Origin: Pseudomonadota bacterium
GTDB taxonomy: Bacteria; Pseudomonadota; Alphaproteobacteria; Acetobacterales; Acetobacteraceae
Reading direction: 5' to 3'
DNA: 50,925 nucleotides
Assembly: GCA_018971725.1 (NCBI GenBank)
Contig: JAGXAE010000002.1
Location: 1 to 50,925, forward strand
Below, piece after piece: positions 1 to 8,699 of the stretch (position 1 is the stretch's first letter; every line of letters starts with the position of its first letter). The position numbers and the translations under genes are program-made. The notes under the pieces are model-generated. The model saw only the letters and a program-made list of their open reading frames with translations, did not search any database and had not been told where the DNA came from.

Positions 1-312
1 GATATCCGCACCTATAAGTTTCAACCCGGCAAGATGCCGGCATGGCTGAAACTGTACGAGGACCTCGCCTGGCCCTTGCAGCAGAAACATCTGGGCGAGT
101 GCCTGGGCTTTTACACCACCATCGAGGGCGAGCTGCATCAGGTGGTGCATATCTGGCGCTATGAGAGCCAGGCTGACCGCGAGGCGCGCCGCAACGCCCT
201 GGCGCAGGAGCCGAATTGGACGAAATTCCTCTCCGAAGTTGCGAAACTCGACGGGTTTATCTCCATGGAAAATAAACTTGCGCGGGAAACGCCCTTCTTC
301 AGCGCCAAATGA
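1..312 (+). CDS. NIPSNAP family protein, 5' end cut off
   Basis: The reading frame is open from the first base of the window, so this is the C-terminal part (103 residues) of a gene that begins upstream. The segment, with WLKLYEDLAWPLQ and VVHIWRYESQADREARR, resembles NIPSNAP-family ferredoxin-like (dimeric alpha-beta barrel) proteins, which are small and of poorly defined biochemical role. Its stop codon overlaps the glmU start as ATGA, so the two are probably translationally coupled. The family call rests on the WxYES-x-ADRExRR pattern and the size; a function cannot be given. The in-frame ATG at 34 is internal to the domain and is unlikely to be the real start. Confidence 0.72.
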   Translation, partial: DIRTYKFQPGKMPAWLKLYEDLAWPLQQKHLGECLGFYTTIEGELHQVVHIWRYESQADREARRNALAQEPNWTKFLSEVAKLDGFISMENKLARETPFFSAK

Positions 313-1598
313 CCATGCAAAGCACCGCCATCATCATTGCTGCCGGTCTGGGCACGCGGATGAAATCCGCCCTGCCGAAGGCCGCGCATAAGATCGCGGG
401 GCAGCCGATGCTCACCCACCTCATCCGCGCCGCCGAGCAGGTGTTCGACCGCATCGCTGTGGTGGTGGGGCCGGATATGCCGGCGCTGGAACAGCTTGCC
501 GCTCCGCACGCCGTGGCCGTGCAGCGCGAGCGTCTGGGCACCGCCCACGCCACACTCCAGGCCGAGGCGTTTTTTGGTGAAGGCCCGGTGGCGGTGTTCT
601 ACGCCGATAATCCGCTGGTCTCGGTGGAGACCATGCGCGCCCTGCTGGAGCGCTTGAACGCGGGCGATGCCGGGCTGGTGCTGCTGGGTATGACCCCGCC
701 GGACGCCGCCAGATATGGAAGGCTGGTAATGGACGGCGAATATCTCGCCCGCATCGTCGAGTATATCGATGCGACGGAGGCGGAGCGCGCCATTTCCTTC
801 TGCAATGCCGGCGGCATGGCCGCGCGCGGCGCGGATATGCGGGACTGGCTGGCCCGCGTGGGCAACGCCAACGCCAAGGGCGAGTTTTACCTGACTGACA
901 TCGCCGGGCTGGCGCGGGAGGACGGCATCAATGTCGCCGCTCTCAACGCGCCTTACGATGAATGCCTGGGCGTGAATTCCCGCGCTGAGCTGGCGCAGGC
1001 GGAAGCCGCCTTCCAGACCCGAGCGCGGGCGCATCACATGGCGGAAGGTGTTACCTTGCAAGCCCCGGAAACAGTGTTCTTCGCCGCCGATACGGAGATC
1101 GGGGCAGATACGGTCATCGGCCCGCATGTGGTGTTCGGCCCAAGCGTGAAAATCGCCGCCAATGTGGAGATCAAGGCGTTCTCGCATCTGGAAGGCTGCG
1201 TTGTCAGCTCCGGCGCCATCATCGGCCCCTATGCGCGGCTGCGTCCCGGCGCTGAGCTTGGCGAAGGCGTGCATATCGGCAATTTCGTGGAAGTGAAGGC
1301 GGCGAAGCTCGGCAAAGGGGTTAAGGCCAATCACCTCACCTATCTGGGCGACTCAGAAATCGGCGCAGGCACGAATGTCGGCGCCGGCACCATCACCTGC
1401 AATTACGACGGCAAGGCCAAGCACCGCACAAAGATCGGCACAAACGCCTTCATCGGCTCCAATACCGCTCTGGTGGCGCCGGTTTCAGTGGGGGATGGCG
1501 CGCTCATCGCCGCCGGGTCCGTTATCAACCAGGACGTGCCGGACAACGCGCTGGCGCTGGGCCGCGCCCGGCAGGTGAACAAACCCCGGAAAAGCTGA
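309..1598 (+). CDS. glmU: Bifunctional GlmU: GlcN-1-P acetyltransferase / GlcNAc-1-P uridylyltransferase
   Basis: GlmU makes UDP-GlcNAc for peptidoglycan and LPS in the cytoplasm, by acetylating glucosamine-1-phosphate and then transferring UMP. The N-terminal nucleotidyltransferase domain shows AAGLGTRM near residues 11-18 and a YADNPL segment near residue 98, where the family usually has YGDxPL. The C-terminal half is a left-handed beta helix of hexapeptide repeats, with the hallmark segments NFVEVKAAKLG, NHLTYLGDSEIG and GAGTITCNYDG. At 429 residues it is slightly shorter than the E. coli protein (456). The ATG at 309 overlaps the preceding stop (ATGA); a second in-frame ATG lies at 315. 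It is convergent with the zinc-ribbon gene and only 11 nt away from it. Confidence 0.95.
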   Translation: MTMQSTAIIIAAGLGTRMKSALPKAAHKIAGQPMLTHLIRAAEQVFDRIAVVVGPDMPALEQLAAPHAVAVQRERLGTAHATLQAEAFFGEGPVAVFYADNPLVSVETMRALLERLNAGDAGLVLLGMTPPDAARYGRLVMDGEYLARIVEYIDATEAERAISFCNAGGMAARGADMRDWLARVGNANAKGEFYLTDIAGLAREDGINVAALNAPYDECLGVNSRAELAQAEAAFQTRARAHHMAEGVTLQAPETVFFAADTEIGADTVIGPHVVFGPSVKIAANVEIKAFSHLEGCVVSSGAIIGPYARLRPGAELGEGVHIGNFVEVKAAKLGKGVKANHLTYLGDSEIGAGTNVGAGTITCNYDGKAKHRTKIGTNAFIGSNTALVAPVSVGDGALIAAGSVINQDVPDNALALGRARQVNKPRKS

Positions 1599-1609
1599 AG
1601 CGCGCGGCG

Positions 1610-2170
1610 CTACGAAAGATGCAGCGCGTGAAACAGCTTGGCGCTGGCGGGTATGGCGCGCATCAAGGCATGGCGCTCCAGCACGATGACCGCCAGAATC
1701 AGCAGGATGAGCAGCGGAACCACTAGGTGTGGCCGTTTCACTTGCGGCCGTTGCCGCACGCGTTCGGGCTCCAGATCCATCTCGTTATTGCGGGCCGCGC
1801 GTACGAGGTCGGCAAAGCGATCGGCCTCGGTCACACCCGCGGGCTCCGGCGGTAGAACCAGGTTCTCCTGGTGGGGATGGCTGACCGCCTCGTCCCGCAG
1901 CGCAGCCTGCACCTCTGCCTTGGCTTCATCATCCATGGGCTGGCCGAACCGGCGGTTCAGCGGCTCGTCCATTTCCGGCGCTGGAAACTGTGCCTCCTGC
2001 TCAGGCGGGGGCTCGGGCGCTGCGTCCGGCATCGCCTCCTCGGCCTGGACCTCCGGCAGAAAGCGCCAGCCATGGCCGCATTGCCCACAGCGCAAAGGGC
2101 GGCCGGCGTTGCCGAGCAGATCGCCGGAAACTTCATAAAGCGCATGGCATTGTGGGCAGACGATCCGCAT
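1610..2170 (-). CDS. MJ0042-type zinc-ribbon protein with one membrane segment
   Basis: A 186-residue protein beginning MRIVCPQC. Two CxxC pairs (C5/C8 and C28/C31) form an MJ0042-type zinc ribbon of the kind found at the N terminus of many alphaproteobacterial proteins of unknown function. A long acidic, proline-rich linker follows, and then one hydrophobic helix near the C terminus (LVVPLLILLILAVIVL), so the zinc ribbon probably faces the cytoplasm from a membrane anchor. I chose the ATG at 2170 because AGG sits just upstream and the ribbon begins immediately; in-frame alternatives are an ATG at 2185 and a TTG at 2209. The gene is divergent from ftsE. From what I know of alphaproteobacterial gene order, this neighbourhood recurs, which hints at an envelope or division link. 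Confidence 0.8.
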   Translation of the reverse strand: MRIVCPQCHALYEVSGDLLGNAGRPLRCGQCGHGWRFLPEVQAEEAMPDAAPEPPPEQEAQFPAPEMDEPLNRRFGQPMDDEAKAEVQAALRDEAVSHPHQENLVLPPEPAGVTEADRFADLVRAARNNEMDLEPERVRQRPQVKRPHLVVPLLILLILAVIVLERHALMRAIPASAKLFHALHLS

Positions 2171-2314
2171 TTTACCTGAAGGCATGGCATTTTTAACGGG
2201 TTGCCGCAATAAGGCGGCGGAGTACCGGTGGCATTTACCACAAATAAATGCCGCCTTCGTCTTGCCGGCACGCGGCTTCTCGCGGCACTAGAACTTCATG
2301 GAGGATCAAGCCTG

Positions 2315-2989
2315 ATGGTCCGATTCGACGATGTCTGGCTGCGCTACCAGCATGCTGGCCGCCCGCCGGAGGCCGAAGCGTTGCGTGGGATCAGCTTCGA
2401 GATCGAAGATGGCGGCTTCCGCTGGCTCACCGGGCCATCAGGCGCCGGCAAGACCAGCTTGCTGAAACTGATCTACCTTGCCGAGCATCCGGCGCGCGGG
2501 CGCATTGAAATCCTAGGCACCCGCGCCACGCAAGGCACGAGACGCGAAACGGCGCTACTGCGCCGGCGCATCGGCGTGGTGTATCAGGATTTCCGGCTGC
2601 TGCCGCAGCTGGATGCCTACGACAATGTCGCCCTGCCGATGCGGCTTGCCCGCCGCAGCGAGGCGCAGGTACAGGCGGATGTGAACGAGATTCTGCGCTG
2701 GGTGGGGCTGGCGCACCGGCTGCATGCACGGCCGGACGAGCTTTCCGGCGGCGAACAGCAGCGCATCGCCATCGCCCGCGCGGTGGTGGCGCGCCCCAGG
2801 CTGCTGGTGGCGGACGAACCGACGGGAAATCTTGACGATGAGCAGGCTGAACGGCTAATGCTGCTGATCACGGCGCTGAACAAGCTCGGCACCACCGTTA
2901 TCGTCGCCACGCATAATATGGGGCTGGTGGAACGCTACCCTTTCCCGCGGCTCAGCCTGGAATATGGCCGGCTGGTGCATAATGGCTAG
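2315..2989 (+). CDS. ftsE: Cell division ATP-binding protein FtsE
   Basis: ATPase subunit (224 residues) of the FtsEX ABC-type complex, which couples the cytokinetic ring to peptidoglycan hydrolase activation. It carries Walker A (GPSGAGKTS), a Q-loop ([11 protein letters not shown]), the signature [14 protein letters not shown], Walker B with [12 protein letters not shown], and the switch histidine (ATHNMG). The frame is open back to 2228, but the ATG at 2315 has a strong GGAGG at 2300-2304 and starts the domain directly ([11 protein letters not shown]), so I take it as the start. The last codons overlap ftsX by 8 nt, which supports coupling. Confidence 0.93.
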   Translation: MVRFDDVWLRYQHAGRPPEAEALRGISFEIEDGGFRWLTGPSGAGKTSLLKLIYLAEHPARGRIEILGTRATQGTRRETALLRRRIGVVYQDFRLLPQLDAYDNVALPMRLARRSEAQVQADVNEILRWVGLAHRLHARPDELSGGEQQRIAIARAVVARPRLLVADEPTGNLDDEQAERLMLLITALNKLGTTVIVATHNMGLVERYPFPRLSLEYGRLVHNG

Positions 2990-3872
2990 ACACAGGGGAG
3001 ATTTGCTGGGCCTGCGCGCCGCACTCTCGGACCGGCTATTGCCGGTGCTGGTGGGGGCGATGAGCTTTTTGGCGGCGCTGGCGCTGGGCGGCGCGCTGGC
3101 CTGCGCCACCCTGGCGGCAAGCTGGCGGGGCGATACCGCCGCGGCCCTCACCATCCAGGTGCCGCAACCCGATGACCCGGACACCGCGAATGACGGTACG
3201 CGCCTGGCCGCCGTGCAGCGTGCCCTTGCCGTGGACCCGGATGTGCAAGATGCGGCGGTGATGAGCAAAGCTGAGATGAACCGGCTGATCTCCCCCTGGC
3301 TTGGCAGCGACGCCACCACGCTCGGGCTTTCGCTGCCGGCGGTCATCACGGCGCAATGGCAAGGCCCCGGCAGCACGGACAAGCTGGCTTCGCAGCTCCA
3401 GCGGATGAGCCCCGGCACGCTGGTGAAAACCGGGGCGCTCTGGGCGGCGCGCGTGGCGGCACTCACCATCAGCCTGCAAGCCTGCGCGCTGGCAGTGCTG
3501 CTGGTGGTGGCGCTGGTGGCGGCGGCGGTGGTGGCGGTGGCCACCCGTTCGGGCCTCGCCCAGCTGCGCGAGACCATCGATACGGTGCATGGGCTGGGCG
3601 CGCTGGATTCGGATATTGCCGCCCGCTTCGCGGCGCGGGCCACATGGCTGGCGCTGGGGGGCTCCGCCGGCGGCACGTTGCTGGCCTTGCCTGCGCTGGC
3701 CTGGCTCGCATGGCTGGCGGCCCCCTTCACCGGCCCGGCCCGGCTGGGCGGTTTCTTCAATCTACCACCCGCCCTGATTGCCCTGGTGCCGCTGCTGCCG
3801 GCTGCCGCCGCGCTTATCGGCTGGACCACGGCCCAGCTAACCGTGCGCGGCTGGCTGCGGCATCTGCCCTGA
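2982..3872 (+). CDS. ftsX: Cell division protein FtsX
   Basis: Membrane partner of FtsE, 296 residues. The pattern fits FtsX: an N-terminal membrane segment (VGAMSFLAALALGGALA), a periplasmic domain of about 120 residues, then three further hydrophobic helices in the C-terminal half. FtsX relays FtsE ATP hydrolysis to periplasmic amidase activators. Sequence similarity within the family is low, so the call leans on topology and on the position directly after ftsE with overlapping codons. The ATG at 2982 is preferred over the upstream GTG at 2964, which lies deeper in ftsE. The stop overlaps the next start (TGATG). Confidence 0.87.
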   Translation: MARHRGDLLGLRAALSDRLLPVLVGAMSFLAALALGGALACATLAASWRGDTAAALTIQVPQPDDPDTANDGTRLAAVQRALAVDPDVQDAAVMSKAEMNRLISPWLGSDATTLGLSLPAVITAQWQGPGSTDKLASQLQRMSPGTLVKTGALWAARVAALTISLQACALAVLLVVALVAAAVVAVATRSGLAQLRETIDTVHGLGALDSDIAARFAARATWLALGGSAGGTLLALPALAWLAWLAAPFTGPARLGGFFNLPPALIALVPLLPAAAALIGWTTAQLTVRGWLRHLP

Positions 3873-4507
3873 TGGCGCGCTCTTCCTTCCGCCACCGCCG
3901 GCGCCGTTTTTCCCCTCTGCGGCTGTTCACGCGCCTCGTACTGTTGGCATGCGGGGCCTGGAGCGCGGGATTCCTCATCTATCTGGGCGCCGTCTTCACC
4001 TCCACGCCCCCCAACCCGCTGCCGCCGGCGGATGGCATTGTGGCGCTGACAGGCGGTGACGACAGAATCAGTGAGGCGCTCGCCCTGCTGGCCGCGCATG
4101 AGGCGCCGTTGATGTTGATCTCCGGCGCGGGGCAAGGCACCAATCTGGGCGATTTCACGCAGGATGACCAAAGCGCCGCCACCCGCTATGCCAGCGCCAT
4201 CACCGTGGGCCACATGGCCACCACCACCCATGACAACGGGGTAGAGACGGCGGCGTGGGCGAAGGCACATAACATGCACTCGCTCATCATCGTCACGGCG
4301 GATTACCACATGCCCCGCGCGCTTCTGGAAATCCACAAGGCGCTGCCGGATATGCGGCTCATCCCCGACCCGGTGCGCCCGCCGGCAATGCGCGACAGGC
4401 TCACCTGGCCCACGCTGCGCCTGCTGGCCGCGGAATACAGCAAATATCTGGTCGTGCGGGCCGGGCTGGGCAGCCTGTTCAGCGACAGTGCCTCAGGAAA
4501 CTACTGA
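3872..4507 (+). CDS. YdcF/DUF218-family membrane-anchored protein
   Basis: A 211-residue protein with an Arg-rich N terminus and one membrane helix (LVLLACGAWSAGFLIYLGAV), followed by a DUF218/YdcF fold. Supporting segments are DGIVALTGGDDRISEA, PLMLISGAG, the DNGVETAAWA region and IIVTADYHMPRA. YdcF/SanA/ElyC-type proteins are tied to envelope integrity and lipid-carrier metabolism, but the reaction is unknown for most of them. The start shares one base with the ftsX stop, so the frame open upstream (from 3356) lies inside ftsX and is spurious. plsC follows 5 nt later. The envelope neighbourhood fits the family. Confidence 0.87.
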   Translation: MARSSFRHRRRRFSPLRLFTRLVLLACGAWSAGFLIYLGAVFTSTPPNPLPPADGIVALTGGDDRISEALALLAAHEAPLMLISGAGQGTNLGDFTQDDQSAATRYASAITVGHMATTTHDNGVETAAWAKAHNMHSLIIVTADYHMPRALLEIHKALPDMRLIPDPVRPPAMRDRLTWPTLRLLAAEYSKYLVVRAGLGSLFSDSASGNY

Positions 4508-4512
4508 ATAAA

Positions 4513-5196
4513 ATGCAAGCACTCCGATCTTTCGCCTTCAACACCGTGCTGTGGGGTAGCGGCGCTGCGCTCAGCCTCTGGTGCGTTCTCGCCGGCCGCT
4601 ATCAGAAGGACGGCATATTGCGCGCCGCACAGCGCTGGGGGCGCATAAGCCTATGGGCGCTGCGCGTGTTTTGCGGCATCACCGTAGAGGCGCGCGGGCT
4701 TGAATTTCTGCCCGAGGGCGGCTGCGTGATCGCCGCCCAACACCAATCGGCGCTGGACATCCTGGTCTGGATTGCGCTGCTGCCCCGCCCCGCCTTTGTA
4801 TTCAAGAAAGAGCTGCGGCGCATTCCCATGTTCGGTGCGCTGCTGGAGCCGAGCGGGATGATCCCGGTGGACCGGGGCGGCGGGCGCGCCGCCCTGCTGG
4901 CGATGGTGGAGCGCGCCCAGCAGGCCGTGCAGGCCGGGCGGCAGGTGGTGATCTTCCCGGAAGGCACGCGGGTGGCGCATGGCGTGCGAGGGGAACTGCG
5001 CCACGGCATCGCGGCGCTGGCGCAGGGCGTGGAGGCGCCCGTGCTGCCCGCCACCACCGATACCGGAATGCGCTGGGGGCGCCTGGCCTTCAACAAACAG
5101 CCCGGCCCCGTTCACGTCACTTTGCATCCGCCCGTCGCGAAAACCCTGACGCGGGACGAACTGCTTTCGCTGCTCGCTGAACTCTATTACGGCTAA
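4513..5196 (+). CDS. plsC: 1-acyl-sn-glycerol-3-phosphate acyltransferase (PlsC family)
   Basis: A 227-residue lysophosphatidic acid acyltransferase, a membrane-associated enzyme that adds the second acyl chain in phosphatidic acid synthesis. It has the catalytic HX4D motif in AAQHQSALDILVW, the FKKELRRIPMFG segment, a third conserved block around GMIPVDRGGG, and the phosphate-binding FPEGTR. An N-terminal hydrophobic helix anchors it. It is the last gene of the ftsE-ftsX-ydcF-plsC run. Its TAA stop overlaps the stop of the convergent MFS gene by 4 nt. PlsC homologues can also acylate other lysophospholipids, so the acceptor is inferred. Confidence 0.93.
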   Translation: MQALRSFAFNTVLWGSGAALSLWCVLAGRYQKDGILRAAQRWGRISLWALRVFCGITVEARGLEFLPEGGCVIAAQHQSALDILVWIALLPRPAFVFKKELRRIPMFGALLEPSGMIPVDRGGGRAALLAMVERAQQAVQAGRQVVIFPEGTRVAHGVRGELRHGIAALAQGVEAPVLPATTDTGMRWGRLAFNKQPGPVHVTLHPPVAKTLTRDELLSLLAELYYG

Positions 5197-6308
5197 GCGA
5201 CCGAACGGGCGGCGAAAAAGGTCAACCCCAGCAAAACCGCGTCCACCCCGAAAGCGGCCCCTAATCCGAAATGGCTGGAGACAAGCCCGATCATGACCGG
5301 CCCTGTGAGAAACCCGGCATAGCCGATGGCCACCACGGCTGGCATGGAATGATGCGCCGCCATGCCCGGCACCCGCGCCGCGGCGCTGAAGATTAGCGGC
5401 GCCATATTGCCGGTGCCGAACCCCACCAGCCCAAAGCCGATGATCCCTACAGGGCCGGAATTCACCAGCACAGCCAGGGCAAACCCCGCCACCCCCAGCG
5501 CCACCCCCAGGCGCATCACCGCCGCCTGCCCCAGCCACATCGCCAGCCGATCTCCGGTCAGGCGGGCCAGCGCCGTCATCACCGCGAAGGCGGCGTAGCC
5601 GAGTGTGGCGCCATCTATCGCCATGCCGCGCGAGAAGCGCAGGAAAATCGCGCTCCAATCCGTTGAGGCGCCCTCGGTCATGAAGGCGGCGTAGCAGCAC
5701 AGGCCCAGAACCAGCGCGCGCCGGTTGGGCCAGGCGAAATGCCGGCCGGAGGGCGGAGTGTCACCGCTTTTCGGAACCAGCCGGAAACTCTGCGTTAAAC
5801 CGGCCAGCACGGTCACGGCACTCACCACGCATAGCACCGGCACCGTGCCGCCGAGTTTCAACAGCAGGCTCGCCAGCAGCGCGACCGCCAGCGTGCCCAG
5901 GCTATAGCAGGCGTGGAAGCCAGACATATGCAGCCGGCCGGACATCGCCTCCACCACCGCACCCTGGGCGTTAATCGCCACGTCAAGCGCGCCGAAATTA
6001 GCCCCGTAGACGAACAAAAGTGCTGTGAACACCAGCGGCGAAGGCGCTGAGCCGAGTGCGGGTAGCAACAAACACATCAACAGCGCGGAGCCGATGATGC
6101 AGGAGCGGCTGCCCCAGCGGGCCACCGCCATGCCGGCCAGTGGCATGACCGAGACGCCGCCCGTGCCGCCGGCCAGCAGCACCAGACCGAGCGTGCCGTC
6201 GCCCAGGTGAAAGTGAATTTTGACGTAGGGAATGACAATGGCCCAGACCGAAATGCCGATGCCCGCCAAGAAGAAGACGAGCCGCATAGTCCAGAGTTTG
6301 CCTTGCAT
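5193..6308 (-). CDS. MFS transporter, 12-helix type (YbjJ-like)
   Basis: A 371-residue protein made almost entirely of hydrophobic helices, with an MFS pattern: N-terminal helix LVFFLAGIGISVWAIVIPYV, a loop 2-3 region AGMAVARWGSRSCIIGSA, and a related GDRLAMWLGQAAVMRLG segment in the second half. The overall look (short, GISVWAIVIPYVK start) resembles the YbjJ/FucP-like branch, but the substrate cannot be told from sequence. It is a single minus-strand gene, tail-to-tail with plsC, with a 108-nt gap upstream that holds the terminator of the gene before it. Confidence 0.82.
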   Translation of the reverse strand: MQGKLWTMRLVFFLAGIGISVWAIVIPYVKIHFHLGDGTLGLVLLAGGTGGVSVMPLAGMAVARWGSRSCIIGSALLMCLLLPALGSAPSPLVFTALLFVYGANFGALDVAINAQGAVVEAMSGRLHMSGFHACYSLGTLAVALLASLLLKLGGTVPVLCVVSAVTVLAGLTQSFRLVPKSGDTPPSGRHFAWPNRRALVLGLCCYAAFMTEGASTDWSAIFLRFSRGMAIDGATLGYAAFAVMTALARLTGDRLAMWLGQAAVMRLGVALGVAGFALAVLVNSGPVGIIGFGLVGFGTGNMAPLIFSAAARVPGMAAHHSMPAVVAIGYAGFLTGPVMIGLVSSHFGLGAAFGVDAVLLGLTFFAARSVA

Positions 6309-6365
6309 GGCAGAGCGTTATCCCGGCCAGACCTCCGGGGCAAGGCGGGGCTGCGATGCGGGCAA

Positions 6366-6390
6366 GGAAAAGGGGGCTTAGCGCCCCCTT
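6366..6390 (-). terminator. Intrinsic terminator after the GlsB/YeaQ-type gene
   Basis: An 8-bp GC-rich stem (6370-6377 pairing with 6383-6390) with a 5-nt loop. Read on the minus strand, it is followed by a short T-rich run. It sits 27 nt after the stop of the small membrane protein gene and before the MFS gene, so it likely separates the two. Confidence 0.65.
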
Positions 6391-6416
6391 ATTATACACG
6401 GCCTAAAGCAGCGCGG

Positions 6417-6674
6417 CTACAAAACCCGTCGCCCGGCTATGGCGTGGTAAATGACCAGAACGACCACCGCGCCAACCACCGAGACAAAGAGCGACCAAAG
6501 GTTGAAACCGGTGACGGGCACGGCACCGAGGGCGCTGAAAATCCAGCCGCCGACCAGCGCCCCGACAATGCCAAGAATGATGTCGATTAAAGGGCCGCGG
6601 CCGCCATTATCCACGATATGGCTAGCGATCCAGCCTGCGATAAGCCCAAGCACAATCCACCCAAGAAGTGACAT
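6417..6674 (-). CDS. GlsB/YeaQ/YmgE-family small membrane protein
   Basis: An 85-residue, three-helix membrane protein of the transglycosylase-associated (YeaQ/YmgE/GlsB) family. It starts with GWIVLGLIAGWIASHIV, carries a glycine-rich middle (GGRGPLIDIILGIVGALVGG), and ends in a third helix. Members are often induced by envelope or osmotic stress; the molecular role is unknown. The ATG at 6674 is preceded on the minus strand by a good GGAGG with a 7-nt spacer. A terminator downstream suggests a single-gene transcript. Confidence 0.9.
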   Translation of the reverse strand: MSLLGWIVLGLIAGWIASHIVDNGGRGPLIDIILGIVGALVGGWIFSALGAVPVTGFNLWSLFVSVVGAVVVLVIYHAIAGRRVL

Positions 6675-6750
6675 GGTTTTGCCTCCGGAAAAGTTTCTTC
6701 CTGGGACATGGGCGGCGACGGCCTTCCCCGCAAGCCACCCGCCAAGAAGT

Positions 6751-7755
6751 TCACCCGGCGTTCATGTTCAGCTTAAGCTGCCGCGCCTCCAACCCCTGCC
6801 AGACAATTAGCACGGGCACCGCGATAACGAAATCCCGCGCCCGGCGAAGCAAGGAGAGAGACAGGGCGATATCCGGCGGGATGCCAAACAACCCGCCCAG
6901 CAGCGTGTAAGCGGCTTCCTGCACACCCACCCGGCCAGGGATGAAGAAGGCAAGCGCCATGATGGCATGCAGCATCGCCTCAATGCATACGGCGTCCAGC
7001 CAGGAGAGGTTCACGCCCAGTGCCTGAAAGCCGATGTAAGAGGCCGTGCCGGTGCCAAACCAACAAGCGAGATGAAACGATGCCGCCCAGGCGAGGCGAT
7101 GATGCTGGGTGTACATGCCGTCCAGCGCCTTTTGCAGCCGCTGCACGTTTTCCGCCGCCCCCTGCCCGGTTGTGCCGGCAATGCGCAGCGCCAGGCCGCG
7201 GAACAGCCTGGTGCCGGCACCGCGCTGCGCCACGATCAACCCCACCCCCAGCGCCACCGCAACGGCAAGCCCGATGGTGACTGGCAGCAGCAGGTCCGAC
7301 CCCGGCACCTTGCGCGAGAGAATGACAAGCCCGGTTCCGACGAACACAAGCTGGGCCAGGAATTCGGTGGTGATGTCACCCAAGGTGGAAGCAGCGGCAT
7401 CGGCCGTGGCCACCCCGCCCAGCGTCATGACCCGGGCGCCGATGACATAGCCGCCCACCTGCGAAAATGGCAGGAACTCGCCGGTGGCATCCCGCACCGC
7501 GCGGCCCCAGACACAGAGCAGGAACGAGCCTTTCTGGCGGGAGCGCAGCAGCATCCGCCAGCTTCCCCCCAGCCCCAGCAACAGTGCCAGCTGTGCGGCG
7601 ATATACATCGCCAAACCCGACGCGCTGACCGAGGTGAGCGCGTGAAGCACATCCCCCGCGCCGAAATAGATGACGAGACCGGTTATAACCGCCAGACCCG
7701 CCAGGGTTAACATGGCGGGGATAAGTTTGCCTTTGGCCGACAAGGAGATGCTCAA
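6751..7755 (-). CDS. hpnL: Hopanoid-associated membrane protein HpnL
   Basis: A 334-residue protein with about eight hydrophobic helices, related to the lysylphosphatidylglycerol synthase TM/UPF0104 superfamily. Useful segments are GGSWRMLLRSRQKGSF, TGEFLPFSQVGGYVIGARV, ADAAASTLGDITTEF and FFIPGRVGVQEAAYTLLGGLFG. The family named HpnL occurs with hopanoid genes, and the hpn locus here begins about 1 kb away, so the name fits. Its biochemical role is not known; transport of hopanoid precursors has been suggested. The start is probably the TTG at 7755, which overlaps the upstream stop as TTGA; the next ATG (7713) falls inside the first helix. Translational coupling to the ferritin-like gene is likely. 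Confidence 0.82.
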   Translation of the reverse strand: MSISLSAKGKLIPAMLTLAGLAVITGLVIYFGAGDVLHALTSVSASGLAMYIAAQLALLLGLGGSWRMLLRSRQKGSFLLCVWGRAVRDATGEFLPFSQVGGYVIGARVMTLGGVATADAAASTLGDITTEFLAQLVFVGTGLVILSRKVPGSDLLLPVTIGLAVAVALGVGLIVAQRGAGTRLFRGLALRIAGTTGQGAAENVQRLQKALDGMYTQHHRLAWAASFHLACWFGTGTASYIGFQALGVNLSWLDAVCIEAMLHAIMALAFFIPGRVGVQEAAYTLLGGLFGIPPDIALSLSLLRRARDFVIAVPVLIVWQGLEARQLKLNMNAG

Positions 7756-8699
7756 CGTCCCATGATGCGTGTCTTAAGGCGCAGAACGGCTAACCCGATA
7801 CGCCCCAAAGCTGGCATGGTGGTGGGGCGCTTCAAGCGCGAATCATATCCTGCCATGCGTCTTTTATCCTCTTCCAGGCAGATTGCCAAAAGCTGTGGCA
7901 GGTCCATCTCCTCGCTGATGGCCGTGGAGCCGTGCATGGTGAAGTTGGCGTCAGCGCCCTCCAGCCCGTCCACATCCTTGGCGATGCCGATGCGCTCGTA
8001 AATCAGGAACACCCACACGGCCCACACTTTCAGCTCGAACCATGGACGTTTCCACCATGTAAGCCTCGCGCGGTGCCAGGCCAGCCAGTTGGCGAAGAAC
8101 AGAATATGGCGACCCTCCTCCTGCACCACCGGCTCGAAGGTCTCCACCAGCTTATCCGGGAAATAGCCGGAGCGCTTGGCCATTTCGAACAGCCCATAGG
8201 CGAAGAAGCTGTCGATACATTCGGAAAACCCGGTAACGAGCCAGCCCCATTCGGCATCGTTGGGCAGGGTGTAAAAGGGTTCGGGCTGCATCGGGATGCC
8301 ATAGGCCGCGACAAGGCGGGAAAGCACGTCCTTATGCCGCGCCTCCTCACCGGCCATATGGAGCAGCGCCGCCCGCAATTCCGGCCGCGCCACGGTTTGC
8401 GAATAAAAGGTGATGCGCGCCGCGGCCTTTATCTCCGTCTGCACCGCGATATCCCAGATCGGTAGGGAAGTAATGCGCGTCAGCGTCTCCGAATCCAACA
8501 CCGGCCAGTCCAGCACGGCGGGCTTGTAGGGGTTGTAGGTGGCGTCCAGCAGGGCGGTGAACATGCGGTAATGCGCGTCCGAACCCGTTGGAATCGGGCC
8601 AGGTTCAAGAAACTCCCAATACCGGGCGCGACGATCGGCGGTGACAACATCCTCGTCATTTTCCGCGACCTCGGTTGGGGCAAGTGGAAGATCGTACAT
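7752..8699 (-). CDS. Ferritin-like (diiron-type) protein of the hopanoid locus
   Basis: A 315-residue soluble protein whose function I do not recognise. It carries two ExxH motifs, EEARH (E119/H122) and EEGRH (E185/H188), with a preceding acidic residue about 30 residues before the first (E89) and candidates E150 or E162 before the second. This is the E...ExxH...E...ExxH layout of a ferritin-like four-helix diiron site. A Trp-rich stretch (WLAWHRARLTWWKRPW) follows the second motif and could meet the membrane. The ATG at 8699 has GAGG 6 nt upstream; an ATG at 8705 sits too close to it. The gene is divergent from hpnA and coupled to hpnL, so a hopanoid role is inferred by context only. Possible roles are an oxygenase or desaturase, or an iron protein with no hopanoid link. 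Confidence 0.8.
   Translation of the reverse strand: MYDLPLAPTEVAENDEDVVTADRRARYWEFLEPGPIPTGSDAHYRMFTALLDATYNPYKPAVLDWPVLDSETLTRITSLPIWDIAVQTEIKAAARITFYSQTVARPELRAALLHMAGEEARHKDVLSRLVAAYGIPMQPEPFYTLPNDAEWGWLVTGFSECIDSFFAYGLFEMAKRSGYFPDKLVETFEPVVQEEGRHILFFANWLAWHRARLTWWKRPWFELKVWAVWVFLIYERIGIAKDVDGLEGADANFTMHGSTAISEEMDLPQLLAICLEEDKRRMAGYDSRLKRPTTMPALGRIGLAVLRLKTRIMGR

Noticed and set aside
159-1334. 391-residue open frame on the minus strand opposite glmU
   Set aside because: No recognisable domain, His/Arg/Gly-rich composition, and full overlap with the well-supported glmU; a codon-bias shadow.
3469-3711. Low-complexity GGTGGC-rich stretch inside ftsX as a repeat element
   Set aside because: It codes for Ala/Val-rich membrane sequence of FtsX; no ordered repeat unit beyond codon bias.
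2855-4336. 493-residue minus-strand open frame opposite ftsX and ydcF
   Set aside because: Low-complexity Ala/Ser/Arg composition and no motifs; shadow of the plus-strand genes.
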